Source: CAXBBB01 sp963815505
GTDB taxonomy: Bacteria; Bacteroidota; Rhodothermia; Rhodothermales; BA12
Assembly (NCBI GenBank): GCA_963815505.1
Contig: CAWFGU010000024.1
Coordinates: 208,010 to 272,009, forward strand
DNA length: 64,000 nucleotides
Direction: 5' to 3'
Part shown: in pieces, positions 1 through 10,683 of the stretch
Position numbering within the stretch: the stretch's first letter is position 1
Layout: every line of letters begins with the position of its first letter
Position numbers and translations under genes: made by a program
The notes under the pieces: model-generated
The model's input: the letters and a program-made list of their open reading frames with translations, nothing else
Told to the model about the DNA's origin: nothing
Databases searched by the model: none

Positions 1-102
1 TTCGATCACAGCGGCTACGGCGACGACACCAAGATGGCGCAGGTCGCCGTCCAGGAGTGGAAAGACGGGCAGATCGTGGCCGAGCGTTTCTACCACGCCT
101 AA
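1..102 (+). CDS. C-terminal end of a SnoaL/NTF2-like protein (partial)
   Basis: The frame is open from the first base and stops at TAA 100-102, giving the last 33 residues of a protein that begins outside the window. The tail W-K-D-G-Q-I-V-A-E-R-F-Y-H matches the last strand of many SnoaL/NTF2-like cone folds (W..GKI..E.F). That fold serves as enzyme, adaptor or unknown domain, so no function can be given from this fragment. A 160-bp spacer separates it from the next gene on the same strand. Confidence 0.55.
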   Translation, partial: FDHSGYGDDTKMAQVAVQEWKDGQIVAERFYHA

Positions 103-262
103 TCCTATTGGGGGTTAGACAGGCTCGTGCGGCTCGCTACTCCGGTTTCCGCGCCGCCGCCACCCGATCGCCCGACGTTCCCAGGCGCCTCGTTACCGAT
201 TTGGTAGCGGGGCGTGCTGCGTTTGCGGCTAGCTTGTCCAATCTCATCTCTCTACTGATCTC

Positions 263-1729
263 ATGGAATACGACTACGACTTGGTCGTCATCGGCGGCGG
301 TGCTGCCGGGCTTACCTCTTCCGGTATCGCGGCCTCGCTGGCGGCCAAAACGCTCATGGTCGAGCGCGAGCGGCTCGGCGGCGACTGCACGTGGCACGGC
401 TGCGTTCCGTCCAAGACGCTACTTCACGCGGCCAGCCTGGCGCATCAGGCACGGTCTGCGTCGGAGTTTGGCGTTCACGCAGGCGAGGTGACGGTCGACT
501 TCCCTGCCGTCATAGCCAAGGTGCGCGCGATTCGGCAGCACATCTATGAGGAGGCCGATGCCCCCGAAAAGTTCGAGGCGATGGGCGTCGAGGTGGCGAG
601 CGGCGAGGCGTCGTTCGTCAATGCGCACACGATTGAGATTGCGTCCGAGGGTGGCAGTCGGCGGGTGACGGCGCGCAAGGTCATCATTGCGGCGGGCGGA
701 CGGGCGCGCGTGCCTGATCTGCCCGGACTGGACGAGGTCCGGCACGTCACCAACGTCGGCCTGTTCGAAATGGACGCGTTGCCCGCACGGCTCGCGATTC
801 TGGGAGCCGGACCCATCGGCACCGAAATGGCGCAGGCGTTTCAGCGGCTGGGATCGCAAGTGACGGTCGTCGAGCGCGGCGATCACATCCTCGCGCACGA
901 CGACGCGGAACTGGCCGATCTGCTCCACGGTGTGCTGAAGGAGGAGGGTATCGACTATCGGATGGGCGCATCCGCTGAGCGTGTCGAACCGGTCGACGGC
1001 GGCGGGCTGCGGCTGGTTTTGGATAGCGGCGATCCGATTCATGCCGATGCGCTGCTGACGAGTGTCGGGCGCATTCCGAACGTCGAGACGCTCAACTTGG
1101 AAGCTGCCGGAGTCGCATACACCGAGAAGGGTATCACGGTCGACGATAGCTGTAAGACGAACGTATCGCACATCTGGGCCGTCGGCGACGTGACGGGGCG
1201 CTATCAGTTCACGCACATGAGCGAGCACATGGCCAAAACGGCTGCCACGAACGCGCTGCTCAAGCTGCCGTCCAAAATGGACACCGACAACGTTCCGTGG
1301 GCTACCTATACGTCGCCCGAGTTGGCGCACGTCGGTCGGACCGAGCAGCAGTTGCAAGACGACGGTGTCGCGTTCGAGACGTACCGCTTTCCCTACGACA
1401 AACTCGACCGCGCGCTCACCCACGGCATCACGACCGGACTCGTCAAAGTCCACGCGCGCAAGCTCGACGGCAAAATCTACGGCGCATCCGTCCTGGGTGA
1501 GCACGCCGGAGAGATCATCAGCACGTACGGCGTCGCGATGACCAACGGCGTCACGCTGCGCAACCTCGCCGACACCATCTTCCCCTACCCTGCCTGGGGA
1601 TTGGCCGCCCGTCGCGCCGCCGATCAGTGGTACGCCGCCAAGCAGAGCGAGGGGCTGGTCCGCTTCGTCAAAACGATCTTCGGCTACGAAGGCGACGTGC
1701 AAGAAGTCGACCCGGACCGCATCGTTTAG
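263..1729 (+). CDS. FAD-dependent pyridine nucleotide-disulfide oxidoreductase (MerA/Lpd-like)
   Basis: A 488-residue flavoprotein of the class I disulfide oxidoreductases. The N-terminal FAD dinucleotide motif GGGAAG is at residues 11-16. The redox pair is Cys42 and Cys47 in GGDCTWHGCVPSK, spaced CxxxxC as in dihydrolipoamide dehydrogenase and mercuric reductase. A second Rossmann motif (GAGPIGTE, near 180) should bind NAD(P)H, and AVGDVTG near 310 is the second FAD motif. The C-terminal dimerisation domain lacks the HPTxSE catalytic His-Glu signature of true lipoamide dehydrogenases and reads PYPAWGLAARR at the equivalent place. No N-terminal heavy-metal domain or C-terminal Cys pair of mercuric reductase is present. 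It resembles the mercuric-reductase-like proteins of unknown substrate, and is probably not the E3 of the PDH complex encoded at 32-36 kb. The start is the ATG just before the FAD strand. Confidence 0.85.
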   Translation: MEYDYDLVVIGGGAAGLTSSGIAASLAAKTLMVERERLGGDCTWHGCVPSKTLLHAASLAHQARSASEFGVHAGEVTVDFPAVIAKVRAIRQHIYEEADAPEKFEAMGVEVASGEASFVNAHTIEIASEGGSRRVTARKVIIAAGGRARVPDLPGLDEVRHVTNVGLFEMDALPARLAILGAGPIGTEMAQAFQRLGSQVTVVERGDHILAHDDAELADLLHGVLKEEGIDYRMGASAERVEPVDGGGLRLVLDSGDPIHADALLTSVGRIPNVETLNLEAAGVAYTEKGITVDDSCKTNVSHIWAVGDVTGRYQFTHMSEHMAKTAATNALLKLPSKMDTDNVPWATYTSPELAHVGRTEQQLQDDGVAFETYRFPYDKLDRALTHGITTGLVKVHARKLDGKIYGASVLGEHAGEIISTYGVAMTNGVTLRNLADTIFPYPAWGLAARRAADQWYAAKQSEGLVRFVKTIFGYEGDVQEVDPDRIV

Positions 1730-1740
1730 CGTCGATCCGT

Positions 1741-4607
1741 TTACCGATGCACCGGCACGCCGTTCGTCCGCCCGCGTTGGAGCACGTGAATGTTAGGGTC
1801 GATGACAATCTGCACCGGCTCGAACGAGACTGCCCACCTGAGCGGTTGGGACTTGCCCGGCGCTAAATCGACTTGGCGAATGGACTCATCGCTCTCGCCT
1901 ACGACGGCTACGTCGACCCGCGCGGCGATCTCGCCCGTGTTCGCAATCGTCGCCGTGACGAGCCATCCGGTTGCGGTCGTCGTCACCGAAGAGTCCGAAA
2001 TCTTGAAGGTGGGGAGGCCGGTTTCGTAGAGCCAGTCACGGACGAATCGGTCGAAGGCGTCGGGCGCGTCGCTGTGGGTGCGGAGTACGGCGAGTACGTC
2101 TGCGAGTGTGGGAAACGCAGCGCCTCGGGTAGCATCGTAGCGGTCGAACACGTCGCGTAGTCCGTCGTGCATCGCGTCGCGTCCCATCAGGCGTTCGAGC
2201 ATCCAGCCGACCCACGGTCCCTTGTCGAAGAGCGCCGAACGGTCGGCGACGCGGCGCGTCGCCCGAAATCTCGGCGAGCGGGTCGGCGGATCGGGCATTA
2301 GGGAACGTAGTCGGCTTCGCGATCGCGCAGGAACGATTGGCGAGCCGCGTTGCCCTGCTCGGCTTCCAAGAGGCGAGCCGTCGCGTACTGAGCCAGTCCC
2401 TCGATCAGGAAGTCGGCACCCGGCGCATCGGCAGGGAGCAGGCGATTGCCGAACCACTGGTGCGCGGCCTCGTGCGCCGTCACGACGACCGGAAGCGGTG
2501 CCTCACCTTCGTTCCGAACCAGGAACCCGATGCCTTCGGAAAAGACGATGTTCGATGGAAAGCCCTGAGCCAGTCGTGCGTGGTCGGGAAAAGCGCTCAG
2601 GCGCAGCTCCTCCCACGGATACGGCGCGAACCACGCTCCGAAGTGCCGCCGCGCCGCGGAGAGCGTGTGCAGCATCGTGTCGACGTTTGCCTCGTGGTCG
2701 GGGTGGAAGAAGAGGGCAGCGCCCTGACTTCGCCGAACCGCATACCGCGCCGCGACTACGTTCAACGCCGATACCGGAGTCCGGCTTTCCCACACGACCG
2801 TCCGCTCGTCGCCCGCTTCGCGCTCGTCCGTCTTCTCTCCGACGCCGTTGACGGTCAGCGCGCGCGGTGCGGTCACTTCGACGCGCGTCGTGAACAGCGT
2901 CGCGTCGCCTACGGCGGGCGGTAGCGGTGATCCGGGTAGGAGGCGACGGGGCAGCGCTCCCGCCGGACCTAGCGCGTCGAGGAATCCGGGCGAGGGGAGG
3001 AAGTCGTCGCGTAGCGTATGCAGGAGCACGCCGGACGGTAGGACGAACTGCTCGGCTCCGCCGCCGTCGCGCGAGAATCCGTCGGGATACGTGCCGACGA
3101 ACGAAAAGCCTACGTCGAGGGTGTCGCCCGGCGCGAGCGCCAGCGGCAGGACGTGCAGTCCCGACTCGACCTCTGCGTCGACTACTTCTCCACCGACGCG
3201 CCACGCCACGTCGCCCAGTGCCGGACGGACGGTGAACGGCACCCGCTCCATCGGCTGGTTCGTCGGGTTGACGAGAGTGTAGGTACCGTCGATCTGGACC
3301 TGGTGTCGGTCGGGAACGAGTCGGATGCGCAGGTCGACGTGCGTGCGCGATGGGGCGGGCGCTCCAGACCACTCGGCGGCGTTCGAGCGCCAGTAGGTGT
3401 CGGCCCATCCGCGTGCCACATCGCCCTGATATCCGGCGTCGATGCGCGTGGTGAGTATGCCTGCCAGCACGAGCGCAGCGGCGGCGAAGGGTAGGGCCGG
3501 GCCGAAGGTGTGCAGCAGCGATCTCACGCCAAGCCGGTCCAATCGGCGTGACGGGTCGCGCTCGGTCCGCTCGAAGAGTCGCCACGCCGCCAGGCCGAGC
3601 GCGACGGCGGCGCACAGTACCAGGGCGCGGTTGAGCAGGAGCGGCGTCCAGTCGAGTTCGAACAATCCGAAGTCGCTCCATCGCAGCGCTCCCGCAACGG
3701 GCCAGTTGGTCGCCCACGTGAGCGCGCCACTCAGGGCGGCGAAGAGCGTGCCGCCGAGTGCAGTCAGGCCCAGCGCGTACGCCGCCGCCCGCCCGAACGT
3801 CACGGCCAGCACGAGCGAAAACGCGCCCCACAGCACCAGCGACGATCCGGCGATGCCGCCCCACGTCACGACGAGAGGAAGCACATCGACGCGTCCATCG
3901 CCGAGCAGGGCGACGAGCAGAAGCGCCATCAACGCCGAAGCCATCATCAGGAGCGCCATCAGCGCCAGAGCCGCCAGCGTTTTCCCGGCGAGCAACGCTC
4001 CGGTCCGCACCTGCGTCGCGTAGAGCACGGCGTCGAAGCCCGTCGCGCGGTCGCGGTGGACGGCTTCGACGAGGACGAACAGCAAGACCAGAGCCAGCAG
4101 AAACGTCACGACTTCCAGCGCGCTCACGGCCAGCACGCCCGTCGTCAGCAGCACGCGCGCGCCCTCGACCTCGGCCGACGCCGCCGCCTCTCCGATCAGG
4201 GCGAGCAGCAGAACGCCGAACAGGGCGACGGCAGGTTGCCGCACCAAGGCCGACAGCTCGGACCGAACGATCACGCCGACGCTCGCCAAAGCCGACGGAC
4301 GAGACGCGGTCATGCCCAGCGAGGCGAGTGGTGGGGGAACGGCTACGGTCTGCGGTTTGCCTGCAGCGCGTGGCTTGGCCCGGTGACGTGTGCGGTCGCC
4401 TCGACGGTCGCGACGAATCGTGGCGAGGACGGCAACGAGCGGCAACCCGATGGCGAACAAGCGCGACGCGACGAACGCCACGTCGTACGGAATCGGAGCG
4501 GAGTTGTAAAACGCGGCTCCTCGGTCGACCGCGAACGCCGTCTGTCTCAGCCACCGCAGGCCCGACGGATCGAGCACCATGAGCGTCCACTCGGCAACGG
4601 GCGACAA
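1741..4607 (-). CDS. ABC-2 permease / M1 aminopeptidase fusion, 5'-truncated and frameshifted
   Basis: The first ~400 residues are membrane-spanning and resemble the second ABC-2 permease half of the permease/M1 fusion proteins known in Bacteroidota. The start resembles an internal landmark of that family (LDPSGLRWL, compare DPFGL). The C-terminal half is an M1 metallopeptidase: zinc motif HEAAHQW with His712 and His716, and the third ligand Glu736 in LIEGLAQY. A stop interrupts the frame near 2298; removing one base near 2300 and one near 2262 restores READYVPNARSADPLAE...VADRSALFDKGPW to a C-terminus ending at 1741, about 954 residues. The family is usually ~1200 residues, so roughly 230-250 N-terminal residues (first permease half) are absent. 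The only start is TTG near 4607, and a TAG lies in the same frame at 4695-4697. It is expected in the inner membrane with an external peptidase domain. Truncation could be real or another sequence error. Confidence 0.7.
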
Positions 4608-4874
4608 GCCTTTCGCCCACGCCGAGCCAAACGCCCAGGCGGCGCGCCAGCCGAAACCGACGCGCCGCCTGGAGAGCCTGCGTGGTGGAGCAGGCTAGCT
4701 GCACATCGACAGGATGACGATGAGAATCGGGAGGGAGTAGGGTAGCAGCATGGAGAGCAGGCAAGATTGATGAGTAGGAACGATTCCAAACTCTGGGCCG
4801 ACAAGCGCTTTCGAGCAGGAGGCGGCTCCCTATCTGATTGCCCGAACCTCCCGATCTTTCGGGAGGAAAAGGTA
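4608..4874. other. Spacer with hydrophobic 18-residue ORF
   Basis: Between the two minus-strand genes. On the minus strand ATG 4751 opens a short hydrophobic frame (LLPYSLPILIVIL) that stops at 4695-4697 and is in phase with the truncated permease/M1 frame below it. It may be a remnant of that gene's missing membrane half or chance. No other gene is visible. Confidence 0.3.
4847..4866 (-). terminator. Weak hairpin downstream of the PP2C gene
   Basis: Eight-base-pair inverted repeat CCTCCCGA / TCGGGAGG with a 4-base loop, 9 bases past the phosphatase stop. No T-run follows on the minus strand, so termination is uncertain. Confidence 0.35.
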
Positions 4875-7686
4875 TCACGCCTGCGCTTTTGTCCCGACGG
4901 CGCCCAGCGCGGTCGCTTGCAGTTTGAGAACGACAATCGTCATGTCGTCGTGCTGCGGCGCCGATCCGGCGAAGTGCTGCACACCCGTCGCCAGCCCGCT
5001 GACAATCTCGGCGGCCGTCCGCTCGCCCAATTCGTGAACCGAGAGCGCTAGCCGGTCGTCGCCGTAGAGGACGCGGGCGGGGTTCATCGCCTCGGAAAAG
5101 CCGTCGGTGTAGAGGACGACGGTGTCGCCGTTCGTGAGGTCGAGCGTTTGTTCTTCGATGCGTGCGTCGAAGCGGTCGCCCTTGACCATACCGATGCCCA
5201 ATCCGCGCGGCTGGGCGAACTCGGGCTTAGTCGAGGTGGCGTCGCTTCCGCGTTTGCGCTGCAAGATGAGCGGATTGTGCCCAGCGCGCGCGAACGTGAA
5301 CGTACCCGCCTGCACGTCGAGGATGCCAAAGATCATCGAGATGAACGTGCCGCGCGGGGCGTTCTCGCAAAAGAGCGCGTTGAGGTGGCGCAGCACGTCG
5401 GCCGGAGAGTCGAACTGGCGGACCAGGCTGCGCAGAAAACCCTTGACGAGCGTCATGTAGAACGCCGCCTGGATGCCCTTGCCGCTCACGTCGCCGATCG
5501 CTACGGCCAGCCGCCCATCGCCCAAATCGACGAAGTCGTAGTAGTCGCCGCCAACCTCGCTCGCCGCGATGCACAGCGCCGCCGCGTCGACGCCGTCGAC
5601 TTCGGGCATTCGGCGCGGCAAAAACGACATCTGCACTTGGCGCGCGAACTTCTAGTTCCTGCTTCATGCGCTCCTGCTGCGCCAGCTCGGTTACGTAGGC
5701 AGGCACGTAGTCGGCCTGCTCGTCGCCCGTCTGCTCGCTGCGAATGCCGACAAATCCTAGCGCAAGCGCGCATGCCGTTACGATGCCGACGATGACGGCG
5801 TCGACAGTCGGATCGAGGCCGCCGATCAGCAGGCTGTGCGCCGTCGACCACATGACAATGGCGAAGAAGTAGGCGAAGAATGCTGTCAGGAAGTCGTAGC
5901 GAACAAACAGCAGTACAATGGCGAGGGCGATGGGCAGCGTTGCCAGCCACGTGAGCGGCGCCGGGTGGAGCAGAAACGTGAGCGTTCCGAGCAGCGCGAG
6001 CACGACCGTTGTCACGCCGACGAGAACGGGCATGGGTGTGCCTCTGCGCCTGAGGAAGGCAGCCAGCCCGAGCAGCGTGGGGACGAGAACCGTGTAAGCC
6101 GTCAGTGAGGCGGCGAGAAACGGGACGACGCCGCGCACCGGGATGATCGAGAGCACCACGCTCATGTCCTCCTTGAACCGCAGCGGAGCCGGAATCAGCA
6201 CCAGCAGCAGCGCGCTCAGCCCGGCCAGCCCAAGCCCGACGAGCGTACCTCTCAGCAGCGCAAACCCGACGCGCTCGTTGACGACGCTCGCCTTGCGCAG
6301 CAGCGCCGACGCGCGCATCTTGTCGCTCCACACCTCGCGCGCCAGTCCTTCGGTGCTTCCGGCCAGAATCGTCAGACCGAAGAAAAACAGCCCAAACATG
6401 ACGGGAAAGATGACGGCGATCAGCACCCAGAGCGGCGGGCCGTTGCCGTTTGGGCCGCCAGCCCCCGCAAATGTGATCAGCGTCATGAACGCTGCACCCG
6501 GAAGCGCCACGAGCGCCCCGTCGAGCAGCGCGCCTTTCATGTCAACGAGACGGGCCGACAGGCGGCGCACGAAGTAGACGAGCAGCAGCAAGCCGAGTAG
6601 CGCGTACGCCACGCCGCTCGCAATGCTGTAGACGATTACTCCTACCTCGCTGCTGCCTCCGCCGTTTGGGGAGAAGTCGACGTCCAGGCGCATCAGGCGG
6701 CCCGTCGGCGACACGCCCACCTCGACTTCGGCCGCAGTTCCGTCCACGTCGATGCTGTAGTAGAGCCGAGCGGTCTCTTCGAGGACCGACGCCGAGTCCG
6801 CCGACGCCGTCTCCCAGTCGCGCCCCAGTAGGTCGAGGCGTTCCATATGCCAGATCGCCATGCGGTTCATCTGGTCGCGATCCAGTTTGGACGACACCGA
6901 GACGCGGACGCCGTTGATCTGCGCGTTCGCGAGCATTCCGAGCAGGGTGCGGCGTGATCCTGCGGTCAACGCACGAGCGGTATCGGCTCGGGTTAGGTCC
7001 GGGGAGAAGCTGAACGCCGATACCAGCAGCGAATCCGAAATCCGGGTGAGCAGTGTGTCCTCGCTCGTCGTGTACAGCGCGGCGGCGAGTGCGCGGCGGT
7101 CGACGAAGGCACTGCCGTCGGCCTTGTCCTCCTGAAAAACGCGCAGCCCCCACAGCCGTCCGCGCGGCGTCAGGTCGACGGTAAGCGAGCGAAAATTGTC
7201 GGGCTCATCTTTGGCGGCTCTGCTCGCGCCAATCGTAACCGTGGTTCCGCCGTCGTCGTCGCTGGGCGGGTCGGCATCGACGCGCCAAAAGTAGGCGGGT
7301 AGGCGCTCGGCGGTGTACGGATCCCGCAGCGCGGCGACGGTGCCCGAGCGTCCGAGCGTATGCTGGAGCGAGTCGATTAGGTCGGTGTCGCGCTCCCTGG
7401 TCGCGTCGAACGTCCAGTCGCTCACGTCGTACCCCAAATCGGCCAGTGCCGCTCGAGCGCTCTGGACGGCACCGTCAGATTCCAGGCTGAAATCAGCAGC
7501 GGCATCGGGGTGCTGCGACGGGAGCACGAGCACGAGGGCGAGCACGCCGAGCAGCGCGGCGCATGCCAGTGCGGTGTCGATGCGGGTCCAGCGGAGCACG
7601 TCGGGGCGGAAGTGGAGAAGCGTGCAAAGTACGGCCCGCCGGTCAGCCCTCGTCCGCTCCCTCCTCGTCGGATTGTGCGACGGCAT
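4875..7686 (-). CDS. Membrane-anchored SpoIIE/RsbU-type PP2C serine phosphatase (frameshifted)
   Basis: A membrane segment at about residues 35-52 is followed by a ~290-residue extracytoplasmic region, then some eight to ten transmembrane helices (about 345-680) and a cytoplasmic PP2C domain. The phosphatase shows SEVGGDYYDF, GDVSGKG, GHNPL, YTDGFSEAMN and HDDMTIVV, the metal-binding motifs of the SpoIIE/RsbU family that dephosphorylates anti-sigma antagonists. The frame breaks near 5650: one extra C in GAAGTTCGCGCG; without it ELEV-ARQVQMSFLPRRMP is continuous, about 936 residues. The family of the N-terminal membrane sensor is not recognised; no CPBP protease Glu-Glu motif was seen. The first ATG (7686) overlaps the upstream gene by 44 bp; a GTG at 7599, just before the first helix, is an alternative start. 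It probably links an envelope signal to a partner-switching sigma cascade, but no partner gene lies in the window. Confidence 0.82.
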
Positions 7687-8404
7687 CCGGCATCGTCACC
7701 GCGTCGGCCCAGGTTTCGCCGCCGCACGACGGGCACGCCTCCAGTCGCTCCAGAATGCGGGTCGGTTCGACGAAGCCGCACCGGTCGCATCCGAGCGGTA
7801 CGTTTTGGGGCGCCACGTCTCCGACCTGCCAGCAGTTGGGCGCTTCCAGGTCCCACGGCGGAGTTACGTTGAGCCCTGGCATCACGTCGGCAGGATCGCG
7901 CTCATACAGCGACAGATTGCCGCCCTGCTCGAGAAACGCGTACTCGACCTCGCCCAGGTGCCGCACCTTTTCCAGTCGCAGCATCAGAAACAGCTTCTCG
8001 CGATTCAGATTCGCCGACTCGAGCGACTCGACTTGCATCAGCCCGTCCCGCACCAGGCAGCGAGGCTTCCCGTCGAAGACGTTCTCGGCCATCTCGTTTC
8101 GGTTGGTGATCTCGACGATCAACCGATTGATGCCCACGACGACCGTGATGACGACGATACCGTGGATCAGCGGCACGTCGGCGTACAGCATCGGGTCACC
8201 CACTGCCGATCCGATGGCGACGACCAGGAGAAACTCGACCATCGACAGTTGACCCAGCGTTCGCGATCCCATCGTCCGCACGAGACCGATCGTGTAGAGG
8301 TACATGATGGCGGTCCGAACCGCTATCTCGAGCAGAAACAGCAGCGGCACGTCGCCCAAAAACATGCGGTGCAGGTCAAAGGGGATGATGTCGGACGGGT
8401 CCAT
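7643..8404 (-). CDS. DUF421 (YetF-like) membrane protein with C-terminal zinc ribbon
   Basis: About 253 residues from ATG 8404 (MDPSDIIPF). Three hydrophobic helices at about 20-110 (LLFLLEIAVRTAIMYLY, LSMVEFLLVVAIGSAVGDP, LIHGIVVITVVVGINRLIV) are followed by the soluble YetF domain with KPRCLVRDG and L..L.R..KVRHLGEVEYA, as in DUF421 proteins. The protein is longer than usual: its tail carries CDRCG...CPSCGG, two CxxC knuckles that look like a zinc ribbon. DUF421 proteins have no settled function; some affect spore or envelope properties. The 3' end overlaps the longest form of the following phosphatase gene, so the two are probably cotranscribed. Confidence 0.82.
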   Translation of the reverse strand: MDPSDIIPFDLHRMFLGDVPLLFLLEIAVRTAIMYLYTIGLVRTMGSRTLGQLSMVEFLLVVAIGSAVGDPMLYADVPLIHGIVVITVVVGINRLIVEITNRNEMAENVFDGKPRCLVRDGLMQVESLESANLNREKLFLMLRLEKVRHLGEVEYAFLEQGGNLSLYERDPADVMPGLNVTPPWDLEAPNCWQVGDVAPQNVPLGCDRCGFVEPTRILERLEACPSCGGETWADAVTMPDAVAQSDEEGADEG

Positions 8405-8626
8405 AGTGCGGCGATGGTAGGGTGAAGCAGCCAAGGGTAAGCCGCTCTTGGCCTCGTCGCCGTCTGGGCCGACCTATTCACATATGCCGGAACCCGACTT
8501 GTGACGCTTGTTACGAATCGCTTTGCAGTGCTTTCTACTCGGCTGCGCAGTCGCTTCGGTAGGATAGAGTGACGCAACACGCTTCGCTGATGATCGGCAG
8601 AGGGTCACTCCGTCACGCCAACTGCA

Positions 8627-10321
8627 TCACGATTGCTCGCCGACACGTGTGCGCTGCATCACGATGGGATGCCGACGCCCGCTGCCGAACGCTTTGCCGG
8701 TTACGCGCAGTCCGGGTGCGGCCTGGCGGCGCTTGAACTCGTTGCGGTCGACGAGAGCGATGATCTCGCGCACCAGACCCAGGTCGAAGCCGGTCTGCTC
8801 CGAGATGCGGCCGGCGTCCTGGCGGCGCTCGACGTAGCGGGCGAGAATCACGTCCAGGACGTGGTAGGGCGGCAGGCTGTCCTCGTCTTTCTGATCGGGG
8901 CGCAGTTCGGCCGATGGCGCCTTGTCGATCGTCGACTGGGGGATGAGTTCGCGCCCGGCACGCGCATTGACGTAGCGCGACAGGCGGTATACGTCGGTTT
9001 TGAGAACGTCCGAAAGAACGGCCAATCCGCCGTTCATGTCGCCATAGAGCGTCGCGTAGCCGACGGCCATCTCGCTCTTGTTGCCGGTCGAGAGCAGCAG
9101 CTTTCCCCACTGATTCGAGAGCGCCATCAGCGCTACGCCTCGCGTCCGGCTCTGCAGGTTTTCCTCGGCCACGCCGCTCAAGCCGCCGTCGACCGGGGCG
9201 AGCATCGTCTCGAACGCCTCGACAGCCGGTGCGATGGAAACCGTGTCGATGCGGATGCCCAGCGCCTGGGCCAGCGCGTAGCTGTCGTCGACCGATCCGC
9301 CGGACGAGTACTTCGACGGCATCGTGACGCCCCACACCTGGTCCGCCCCCAGCGCTTCGACGGCCAGCGCCGCCGTCAGCGCGCTGTCGATGCCGCCCGA
9401 CAGGCCGAGCAGAGCGCCCGTAAAGAACGGAGACTTGCGCGCGTAGTCGCGGATGCCGAGCACCAGAGCGTCGTGCAGGTTGGCGATGCGGTCGCGCGGT
9501 CCGGGCGTGCGCGGCGAGCGCGGAGCGGGTAGGCGCAGCGTGTCCAGATCGGCGACGACCAGGGCTTCCTCGAACAGCGGCGCTCGGGCGGCAATGGTAC
9601 CGTCGGACCGGTGCGCGCGGCTGTCGCCGTCGAAGATCAACTCGGTGTTGGCGCCCACCTGGCCGACCATCACGAACGGCACGTTCCACCGCGCGCACGC
9701 CGTCTCGATCAAGCTGGACCGATAGGCCTCCTTTCCGCTCGCGAACGGCGACGCGCTGACGTTGACGAACAGATCGACGCCCTGATCGCCCAGTTGTCCG
9801 ATCGGATCCGCGTGATAGTGGTGATGCAGCGGGCCGCCCGCCTCGCCCCACGGCGTTTGGTCCCACATGTCCTCGCAGACGTGCAGCCCGATCCGCAGCC
9901 CGCGCCACGTGACCGGCGCCTGAACTCCTGCCGCCGCGAAGTAGCGCGCCTCGTCGAACACGTCGTACGTGGGCAGCAACTGCTTGTCCACCCTGCCGAC
10001 GATCCGTCCGCCCTCGGCCACCAGTGCCGCGTTGACGACGCGCTTCCCTCGGTCGTCCGTCGACCTCAGAGGCGCTCCGAAGATCGCGCCCACGCTCGGA
10101 GGCGCCTGGGCTACAAAGTGTGCCATCGCCGCCTCGACATCGTTGAGGAAGTCGTCGTGGCCCAGCAGGTCTTGGGGCGGATAGCCCGTCACGCACAACT
10201 CGGGCAGGATCACTAGATCGGCGCCTTGCTGCTCGGCTTGGCGCGTCGCACCAAGCATCCGGGCGACGTTGCCAGCTAAGTCGCCGACGGTCGGGTTGAT
10301 CTGGGCGAGAGCGAGGCGCAT
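8627..10321 (-). CDS. nadE: Glutamine-dependent NAD+ synthetase
   Basis: Makes NAD+ from deamido-NAD+ with ATP, using ammonia released from glutamine. The 564-residue protein is the two-domain form. The N-terminal nitrilase-type glutaminase has the triad Glu41 (LPELCVTGY), Lys113 (VDKQLLPTYDVFDE) and Cys149 (GLHVCEDMW). The C-terminal synthetase has the ATP-pyrophosphatase P-loop SGGIDSAL, followed by the conserved MPSKYSS and LSTGNKSE blocks. The ATG at 10321 (MRLALAQINPTVGD) is chosen because the glutaminase strand starts there; an upstream in-frame extension to 10468 has no family counterpart. The gene stands alone, divergent from phhA. Confidence 0.95.
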   Translation of the reverse strand: MRLALAQINPTVGDLAGNVARMLGATRQAEQQGADLVILPELCVTGYPPQDLLGHDDFLNDVEAAMAHFVAQAPPSVGAIFGAPLRSTDDRGKRVVNAALVAEGGRIVGRVDKQLLPTYDVFDEARYFAAAGVQAPVTWRGLRIGLHVCEDMWDQTPWGEAGGPLHHHYHADPIGQLGDQGVDLFVNVSASPFASGKEAYRSSLIETACARWNVPFVMVGQVGANTELIFDGDSRAHRSDGTIAARAPLFEEALVVADLDTLRLPAPRSPRTPGPRDRIANLHDALVLGIRDYARKSPFFTGALLGLSGGIDSALTAALAVEALGADQVWGVTMPSKYSSGGSVDDSYALAQALGIRIDTVSIAPAVEAFETMLAPVDGGLSGVAEENLQSRTRGVALMALSNQWGKLLLSTGNKSEMAVGYATLYGDMNGGLAVLSDVLKTDVYRLSRYVNARAGRELIPQSTIDKAPSAELRPDQKDEDSLPPYHVLDVILARYVERRQDAGRISEQTGFDLGLVREIIALVDRNEFKRRQAAPGLRVTGKAFGSGRRHPIVMQRTRVGEQS

Positions 10322-10683
10322 GGCAGTGACGAGGAGATGAACGATAGGATACCTCGCCTGTACGCGCTTGGCCGAGATCCAGGCGTGAGGACGATGCGAA
10401 AGCAGACCGTGCCGAGACGTGCCGACGACGACTCCACGCATCCGCCTCGCCTCTGATTCTCCAGCCATCGAACGGCTTCTGGTCTTCCTGTCGATCCCGA
10501 ACGTGTCTATCGCATGGCGTTCATCGACAGCCGCTTATCCATTCTCGGCTCTGACCTCCGATCATTCTGTGACTCCGTTGGCTTCGGACCCCAGAGCGTA
10601 TCCAAAGCGTACCCCGGAAGCGCTTTGCACTAGTTCGCGAGCTTCCCTCTCAGCCGCCTTTTACCTTAGATCAGTTTCCCAAG
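10322..10683. other. Divergent intergenic region nadE / phhA
   Basis: 362 bp carrying the promoters of two divergent genes. No RNA gene, hairpin or convincing TTTG/TAnnTTTG promoter could be picked by eye. Confidence 0.4.

Noticed and set aside
419..1702. Long minus-strand open frame opposite the disulfide oxidoreductase
   Set aside because: High-GC antisense shadow: Arg/Asp/Val-rich, no signal, domain or neighbours; the plus-strand gene explains the region.
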